Shown here piece by piece: positions 1 through 3,764 of a DNA stretch of 10,368 nucleotides. The notes under the pieces were generated by a model. It did no database searches, was not told where the DNA came from, and saw nothing but the letters and a program-made list of their open reading frames with translations. Position 1 is the stretch's first letter; every line of letters begins with the position of its first letter. Made by a program: the position numbers and the translations under genes. The stretch covers positions 1 through 10,368 of the forward strand of contig JALUUZ010000296.1 in the NCBI GenBank assembly GCA_027021095.1, written 5' to 3'. This stretch comes from Gammaproteobacteria bacterium. Lineage in GTDB: Bacteria; Pseudomonadota; Gammaproteobacteria; SZUA-21.

Positions 1-321
1 CCAGGCCAGGTGATCCGATACCAGCGCCGGTTCAAATTCCACTGCCAGTCGTTTCAACGCAGCGAGGTAATCCAGGTTCAATGGATCGGCAGACCCCAAC
101 GACATCCCCACGCTATGAAAACTGACCGGGTAGTCGCGGCGGATACGCCGCAGATGCGCCAAGGCTGCGCCGCCTTTGTTCAGATAGTTATCCACCAGCA
201 CCTCAAACCACGGGATGGCCGGCTTTTGGCGTTCGATCAACTGGTAATGGATCGAACGCAGCCCAAGCCCGGCACCCTGCAACAGGGTACCGGAACCAGG
301 GAGCGTCTTTTGATCACTCAT
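1..321 (-). CDS. bufB: BufB-type MNIO (DUF692) enzyme, 5' part only
   Basis: This is the first 107 residues of a DUF692 protein, now called MNIO (multinuclear non-heme iron dependent oxidase). The gene runs off the left edge, so roughly the last 170-190 residues of a usual 280-300-residue enzyme are missing. Visible family features are the N-terminal GAGLGLR segment (residues 16-22), WFEVLVDNYL (38-47), YPVSFHSVGMSLGS (64-77) with His69, and SDHLAW (102-107) with Asp103/His104. The conserved His and Asp/His residues in these motifs are of the kind that ligate iron in this family. In known systems BufB, with a DUF2063 partner BufC, modifies core cysteines of the bufferin precursor in the cytoplasm. 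The ATG at 321-319 lies 8 bases after the bufA stop, so the two genes are surely co-transcribed. A bufC gene would be expected beyond the edge; this is inference. Confidence 0.9.
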   Translation of the reverse strand, partial: MSDQKTLPGSGTLLQGAGLGLRSIHYQLIERQKPAIPWFEVLVDNYLNKGGAALAHLRRIRRDYPVSFHSVGMSLGSADPLNLDYLAALKRLAVEFEPALVSDHLAW

Positions 322-329
322 TGACCGAC

Positions 330-596
330 TTACTTTTTCTTGGTTTTCACTACGCCACCGACGATCTTGTTACAAGTACCCTTGGGCACATAGACCCACT
401 CGTCCGGCGCGCCATCGACCTTGGACTGGCCGGAACAGGCATGCTTGCTGGTACCACAATCATTCATCCCCTTCTTGGCGATCCCCATGCATTTCTCCAT
501 CCCTTTTTTACCGGCCACTGCTGCACCGGAACCCACTGCCATGCCCATCGCCAGCACCGTGGCCAGTGCACCTTTAGTCAAATCGCTGTTTTTCAT
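330..596 (-). CDS. bufA: Bufferin precursor, DUF2282 (BufA1-like)
   Basis: An 88-residue exported small protein of the DUF2282 family, whose studied members (bufferins) are periplasmic copper-binding peptides that protect against copper stress after MNIO modification of cysteines. The N-terminus has a signal peptide: charged start, hydrophobic ALATVLAMGMAVGSGAAVA, likely cleaved after AVA at about residue 28. The mature part holds exactly four cysteines (36, 47, 54, 75) in the family frame: EKCMGIAKKGMNDC, then SKHACSGQSKVDG, then EWVYVPKGTC. The C-terminus is lysine-rich (KTKKK). A strong Shine-Dalgarno GGAGGA (complement of 602-607) lies 5 bases before the ATG at 596-594. It is the first gene of an operon with the MNIO gene 8 bases downstream. 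Bufferin genes are usually copper-induced; no sigma or repressor gene is visible here. Confidence 0.92.
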   Translation of the reverse strand: MKNSDLTKGALATVLAMGMAVGSGAAVAGKKGMEKCMGIAKKGMNDCGTSKHACSGQSKVDGAPDEWVYVPKGTCNKIVGGVVKTKKK

Positions 597-601
597 GTAG
601 A

Positions 602-607
602 TCCTCC
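602..607 (-). promoter_or_regulatory. Shine-Dalgarno site of bufA
   Basis: The minus strand reads GGAGGA here, five bases before the bufA ATG. It is the strongest ribosome binding site in the left part of the window and fixes the bufA start. I found no convincing sigma-70 pair upstream. TTGACT on the minus strand (complement of 670-675) has no good partner at 17 bases, and a TATACA (complement of 627-632) has no good -35. Confidence 0.75.
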
Positions 608-753
608 ACCATAAACTGGTTTAGTTGTATAGACGCTGCACTTTTCTGTCTCAGGCCAATGCAATGCAGTCAACACAAACATTGTACGGCCAAGCCTGAT
701 CAAATACAGCATGAACAAACTGGTAGACCATGCAAGGCAGAATCAGTTCGCTT

Positions 754-788
754 TATTTTAAAGCCGATTATTGGTCGGTTTTAAAATA
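754..788. repeat. Inverted repeat, 14-base arms, 7-base loop
   Basis: The left arm TATTTTAAAGCCGA (754-767) and the right arm TCGGTTTTAAAATA (775-788) are complementary at 13 of 14 positions, and the remaining pair is a G-U wobble in RNA. The loop is TTATTGG (768-774). No run of T follows, and no gene ends just before it, so it does not look like an ordinary intrinsic terminator. It sits between two divergent genes, where an operator or leader hairpin would be expected. The role is unknown. Confidence 0.7.
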
Positions 789-944
789 CGTGGCACAAGC
801 CCGGTCAAGAAAAAAGTTCAATTTATTTCAGCTGTTTTTGCATGGTGCAATTGACTTGTATCAAGGAGAGACAGGCCCGGCAGCCTACACTGCTGAGTTT
901 TGCCGGCGTCGATCCTGGCGCCGGTTCGCCGCCAGCCCTTGTTG

Positions 945-1011
945 CTCACTGTAATGCGTAGTGAGGGAGTGAGAGATCCGGGCTGGAAACCAGCAACCCG
1001 TCACTCCGGAG
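945..1011 (+). promoter_or_regulatory. Structured leader abutting the ribosome binding site of the radical SAM gene
   Basis: A hairpin with 15 Watson-Crick pairs lies here: GGAGTGA (966-972) pairs with TCACTCC (1001-1007); a six-base bulge GAGATC (973-978) follows; CGGG (979-982) pairs with CCCG (997-1000); CTGG (983-986) pairs with CCAG (990-993) around an AAA loop; CAA (994-996) is bulged. The outer stem ends exactly where the Shine-Dalgarno GGAG (1008-1011) begins, seven bases before the ATG. CTCACT (945-950) can pair with AGTGAG at 960-965 or with its direct copy at 968-973; the second pairing would break the outer stem. Pairing is read directly from the sequence; any regulatory effect is inference. 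It does not match a riboswitch consensus I know. Confidence 0.6.
969..987 (+). repeat. Dispersed intergenic repeat, copy 1 (core only, divergent)
   Basis: These 19 bases match 17 of 19 bases of the core of copy 2 at 3687-3705. The shared pattern is GTGAGA, two or three variable bases, then CGGGCTGGA. In contrast to copies 2 to 4, the upstream part of the repeat (a GTGCC...GCCGTCG block) is not recognisable here, so membership is likely but not certain. The copy forms the 5' half of the leader hairpin before the radical SAM gene. Confidence 0.5.
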
Positions 1012-1018
1012 CTGAAAG

Positions 1019-2902
1019 ATGAAAGACACCAGAAAGCCTGTCAAACTCCTGTTGATCAACCCGAAATTTCCGGAAAGTTTCTGGAGCCTGCAATGGGCCG
1101 TCAAGCAGATACTGACCGACAAGCGCAGCATCAACCCCCCGCTGGGCCTGGCCACCCTGGCAGCCTTGTGTCCCGCTGACTGGAAAATCGAGATCGTCGA
1201 TGAAAACATCGAGACAGTACCCTTGCAGCCGGACGCGGAAATCGTTGGTGTCTGTGGCATGGGGGTACAGTTCCAGCGCCAGCAGGAGCTGCTCGAGCAC
1301 TACAATGCCGCTGGCTACTACACTGTCGCCGGTGGAAGTTTTGCGTCACTTTGCCCGGAACGCTACCAGACCCTGGCTGACACGGTCGTTGCCGGCGAAG
1401 CAGAAGCCATCTGGCCGCAGTTCTGCCGGGATTATCTTGAAGGCACCACCAGGCCGCTGTACCACGAAACCGACACCGTCGACATCACCAAGTCGCCGAC
1501 ACCGCGTTTCGACCTGCTGAAACTCGATCGATACACCAGTGTCAGCATGCAGTTTTCACGTGGCTGCCCTTACCGCTGTGAATTCTGCGATATCATCGTG
1601 ATGTTCGGGCGCAAACCCAGGACCAAGTCATTGGCACAGATCGGGCGCGAACTGGATCTTTTGCGTGAACAGGGCGCGCGCAACGTGTTTTTCGTCGACG
1701 ACAATTTCATCGGCAACAAAAAAGCAGCCAAAGCATTACTGCTGTTTCTGATCGACTATCAACGACGTCATCACTATCAATTCCGGTTTGGCACCGAGGC
1801 AACGATCAACCTGGCTTCCAACCAGGAACTGTTGCAACTGTTCCGAGACGCCGGTTTTGCCTGGGTCTTTCTCGGGATCGAGACGCCGGACGAAGAGGCG
1901 CTTAAAACCACCCTGAAAAGCCAGAACGTCAAGGTCGATATACTCGATTCGGTACACAACTTCTACCGCAACGGCATCGATGTGCTGTCCGGGTTCATCA
2001 TCGGCTTCGACAATGACACACCGGAGACTTTCGAACGCCAGTACCGGTTTATCATCGAATCCGGGATCCAGGTGGCAATGATCGGCCTGCTGATGGCACT
2101 GCCGAAAACCCCGTTGTACGAACGGCTGCAACGGGAAGGCCGCCTGCTGCAAGACCATAATCAGTCGGACAACACCAAGCTGGGCACCAATGTCATTCCC
2201 AAGAACATGTCTTACGATGAGATGCTGCAACGCTACCAGGCACTGCTCTGGCGCCTGTTTTCGGATCGCAATATCGCCCGGCGCATCAACAACAAAATGC
2301 GTTACTTGGCGACTTCCGCGCGTAAGGACAGCTATACCACGAGGCAGAAACTCGCAATCGCCTGGCGCTTCTTCACCAAGGGACTCCTGCGCGGGCGGCC
2401 GACGAGGATAATCCGTTTTATCGACACATTGTACCGCTCCCGGCCAGGACAGTGGAGCCATGTCATCACCGACTGGATTGCCGGCCTGTCGATGCAGAAC
2501 TATATGACCCGGCACTTCCGCGACAGCCGCGACAAAGACACCCAGCTTGCGATCCGGATCGTGCAGTGGATAAGGCGGGCCTTTCCACTGGCCGCACCCC
2601 AGGCGGTGTCACTGTCTTCGCACACTGACCACCCGTGCATCACGCTGTTATTGAAACTGCAGGGAGGCAACGCGGAACGCTTCCTTGTTCCAACCGCCAA
2701 AAAGCTGAAGAAGCTGATGAAGAAGACTGCGACCAGGCTGACCTTACGTGTCGAATCGCTGTGTGCGGAACAGGGCCGGCATGTCGAACAGATGCTGAAA
2801 CTGCTGGCTGACTACGGCGATCGTGTCTCTGTCTATATCAAGCAGGAGCTGCAGCCGCTGATTTCCACCGATTTATCTCGTTTCAACCTTGTGCTAAAAT
2901 AA
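1019..2902 (+). CDS. B12-binding radical SAM protein with DUF4070-like region
   Basis: A 627-residue cytosolic protein of the class with an N-terminal cobalamin-binding domain and a radical SAM core. The N-terminus (about 8-150) has the family segments LLINPKFPESFWS, NPPLGLATLAALCP, IEIVDENIE and VAGGSFASL; the classical DxHxxG motif of base-off B12 binding is absent, as is common in this group. The [4Fe-4S] motif CPYRCEFC has Cys183, Cys187 and Cys190. FVDDNF (about 232-237) and FGTEATINLA follow as expected for the barrel, and a DUF4070-like region follows at about 350-520. The architecture is that of HpnP (hopanoid C-2 methylase) relatives, but no hopanoid genes are near and the substrate cannot be named. 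The last 95 or so residues (from about AAPQAVSLSS) are a lysine-rich alpha/beta-looking extension I do not recognise. The start is set by GGAG at 1008-1011. Confidence 0.88.
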   Translation: MKDTRKPVKLLLINPKFPESFWSLQWAVKQILTDKRSINPPLGLATLAALCPADWKIEIVDENIETVPLQPDAEIVGVCGMGVQFQRQQELLEHYNAAGYYTVAGGSFASLCPERYQTLADTVVAGEAEAIWPQFCRDYLEGTTRPLYHETDTVDITKSPTPRFDLLKLDRYTSVSMQFSRGCPYRCEFCDIIVMFGRKPRTKSLAQIGRELDLLREQGARNVFFVDDNFIGNKKAAKALLLFLIDYQRRHHYQFRFGTEATINLASNQELLQLFRDAGFAWVFLGIETPDEEALKTTLKSQNVKVDILDSVHNFYRNGIDVLSGFIIGFDNDTPETFERQYRFIIESGIQVAMIGLLMALPKTPLYERLQREGRLLQDHNQSDNTKLGTNVIPKNMSYDEMLQRYQALLWRLFSDRNIARRINNKMRYLATSARKDSYTTRQKLAIAWRFFTKGLLRGRPTRIIRFIDTLYRSRPGQWSHVITDWIAGLSMQNYMTRHFRDSRDKDTQLAIRIVQWIRRAFPLAAPQAVSLSSHTDHPCITLLLKLQGGNAERFLVPTAKKLKKLMKKTATRLTLRVESLCAEQGRHVEQMLKLLADYGDRVSVYIKQELQPLISTDLSRFNLVLK

Positions 2903-2930
2903 GGAACCTTTGACCAGGTCACAGGTCCGA
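2901..2930. repeat. Cluster of short symmetric motifs between two genes
   Basis: The 69-base gap after the radical SAM gene contains AAGGAACCTT (2901-2910, overlapping the stop), the odd palindrome GACCAGGTC (2912-2920), and a direct repeat CAGGTC (2915-2920 and 2922-2927, period 7). These may be parts of an operator or of a weak hairpin. There is no T-run, so a terminator is not supported. Confidence 0.3.
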
Positions 2931-2971
2931 CAAACAAGGTACCCATTTTAGAACGAGATCCGAACCGGCCG

Positions 2972-3508
2972 ATGAAAAAACTTCTATTCCTGCTCGTGCT
3001 GTCCGCCCTGGTACTCACGTCCGGACATACTAAAACCCACCAGGCGGCTGCCACCGGCAATGCTGACCGTCTGAAACTTCCGGCATTCAGCCTGGTCTAT
3101 GATCCAAAGCGCAACCCGTTCACCGATGGCGCCAGGGCGATACAACTGGCCAAGGCCAGCAACAGAAGAGTGTTGATCCTGGTAGGCGGCAACTGGTGCG
3201 GCTGGTGCAAAAAAATGGATCGATTCATCAATTCCGATCCGGAGGTCTACAAGGCGCTGCACTCACGCTTCGTACTGCTGAAAGTCAACTACAGTGACGA
3301 AAACAAGAATGAAAAGTTTCTGTCGACGTTCCCCAAGTACCTCGGCTTCCCGCACTTCTTCGTCGCGGACAGGAACGGCAGGGTTATTCACTCGCAGGAT
3401 ACCACGCAGTTACTGGACAACGACAACTATTCCAAGTCACTTTTTCTGCAATTTCTGGCACGCTGGAAACCATCGGACGATCCGCCACGTACCGCCAAGT
3501 CTAAATAA
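2972..3508 (+). CDS. Periplasmic thioredoxin-fold protein with CGWC active site
   Basis: A 178-residue exported protein. Residues 1-17 are a signal sequence (MKKLLFLLVLSALVLTS) without a lipobox cysteine; cleavage is probably between residues 18 and 26. The mature protein begins with a family segment around LVYDPKRNPFTDGARAIQLAK (41-61) and has the redox motif WCGWC with Cys76 and Cys79, KKMDRFI after it, and a cis-proline candidate at Pro127 in GFPHFFV. This resembles the thioredoxin_7/DsbD-gamma-like group, which reduces or handles disulfides in the periplasm. The sequence shows a likely redox-active protein, but the partner is unknown. No clear Shine-Dalgarno precedes the ATG, so translation may be weak or depend on the upstream gene, which ends 69 bases before. 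Being near a bufferin operon, a role in cysteine or copper chemistry is possible but unproven. Confidence 0.87.
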   Translation: MKKLLFLLVLSALVLTSGHTKTHQAAATGNADRLKLPAFSLVYDPKRNPFTDGARAIQLAKASNRRVLILVGGNWCGWCKKMDRFINSDPEVYKALHSRFVLLKVNYSDENKNEKFLSTFPKYLGFPHFFVADRNGRVIHSQDTTQLLDNDNYSKSLFLQFLARWKPSDDPPRTAKSK

Positions 3509-3523
3509 ACAGCCTGGCACCCG

Positions 3524-3539
3524 GTCGACTGTGATCGAC
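3524..3539. repeat. Small hairpin after the thioredoxin-like gene
   Basis: GTCGA (3524-3528) and TCGAC (3535-3539) form a five-pair stem around CTGTGA, with additional CGG/CCG at 3522-3524 and 3542-3544 as an alternative closing. Only a short TTT follows, so it is at best a weak terminator. Confidence 0.3.
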
Positions 3540-3624
3540 AGCCGTTTCATGATAGTCTGATTGCACTATTGAACCTCGTGCAATTGCAGGAAACAATATC
3601 AGGGAACCTTGAGGCCGTATTGCG

Positions 3625-3738
3625 CACCACCGTTCACGGCGAGACCGGGCAAGGGTGCCCCACAGTGCCGTCGTGGTACGAACGTGGTGAGAAATACGGG
3701 CTGGAGTTCCAAACCGCCGTCTGCGCGACGGTCACTGC
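3625..3738 (+). promoter_or_regulatory. Structured leader of the DUF2339 gene with two mutually exclusive folds
   Basis: Fold A is nested: CACCACCGTTC (3625-3635) pairs with GAACGTGGTG (3680-3689) with one bulged C; directly inside, ACGGC (3636-3640) pairs with GCCGT (3667-3671); inside that, GGGC (3647-3650) pairs with GCCC (3657-3660). Fold B is a three-way junction: GTGGTGA (3684-3690) pairs with TCACTGC (3732-3738) using two G-U pairs; a six-base bulge GAAATA follows; an interrupted hairpin lies at 3697-3716; a perfect hairpin CCGTC/GACGG lies at 3717-3731 with no gap. Both folds need 3684-3689, so they exclude each other. The pairings are visible in the sequence; transcription of the region and any switching are inferred. 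The DUF2339 start lies 26 bases downstream. Confidence 0.5.
3647..3706 (+). repeat. Dispersed intergenic repeat, copy 2
   Basis: The core at 3684-3706 matches the inverted copy at 10251-10274 with one substitution and one single-base gap over 24 positions. Ten bases upstream both copies have GCCGTCG (3667-3673 here), preceded by a similar GGGTGCC-type block (3654-3659). The equal spacing of ten bases between the two blocks shows homology over about 60 bases rather than a chance match. The copy sits in the gap between the thioredoxin-like and DUF2339 genes and creates a false in-frame extension of the DUF2339 reading frame upstream. Confidence 0.75.
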
Positions 3739-3764
3739 AATTTCGAATAACGGGACTTTCACTC

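Larger units (their letters stand above)
597..1018. other. Divergent intergenic region between bufA and the radical SAM gene
   Basis: 422 bases without a credible gene. In order it holds the bufA ribosome binding site and presumed leftward promoter, a 14-base-arm inverted repeat at 754-788, a GC-rich stretch with small inverted repeats (for example CTGGCG at 915-920 against CGCCAG at 930-935), and a structured leader at 945-1007 directly before the radical SAM gene. An open frame of 74 codons on the plus strand (730-954) looks spurious. TTGACT at 851-856 could be a rightward -35 box but has no recognisable -10 box at the right distance. Confidence 0.7.

Noticed and set aside
730..954. A 74-codon open frame in the bufA-radical SAM gap
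   Set aside because: It has no ribosome site, covers the inverted repeat and GC-rich palindromes, and its product (Arg/Ser-rich end) looks like translated non-coding DNA.
960..1007. A SAM-I or TPP riboswitch before the radical SAM gene
   Set aside because: GAAACC...GCAACC and GTGAGA recall parts of these consensus sequences, but the stem order, core bases and length do not fit, and the same motif occurs as a dispersed repeat.
597..1018. An insertion sequence or transposase remnant
   Set aside because: No transposase-like reading frame and no flanking target duplication are visible; only the short repeat and palindromes are present.
1736..2515. A 259-codon minus-strand open frame
   Set aside because: It is a shadow of the radical SAM gene, whose Fe-S cluster motif and family segments are clear on the plus strand.
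2901..3611. GGAACCTT(T)GA at 2903 and 3603 as a second repeat family
   Set aside because: Only about ten bases agree and the flanks differ; this can arise by chance.
3609..3764. N-terminal extension of the DUF2339 protein by 52 residues
   Set aside because: The extension is translated repeat sequence, is basic and Pro/Ser-rich, and lacks a ribosome site; the family starts with a hydrophobic helix, as at 3765.
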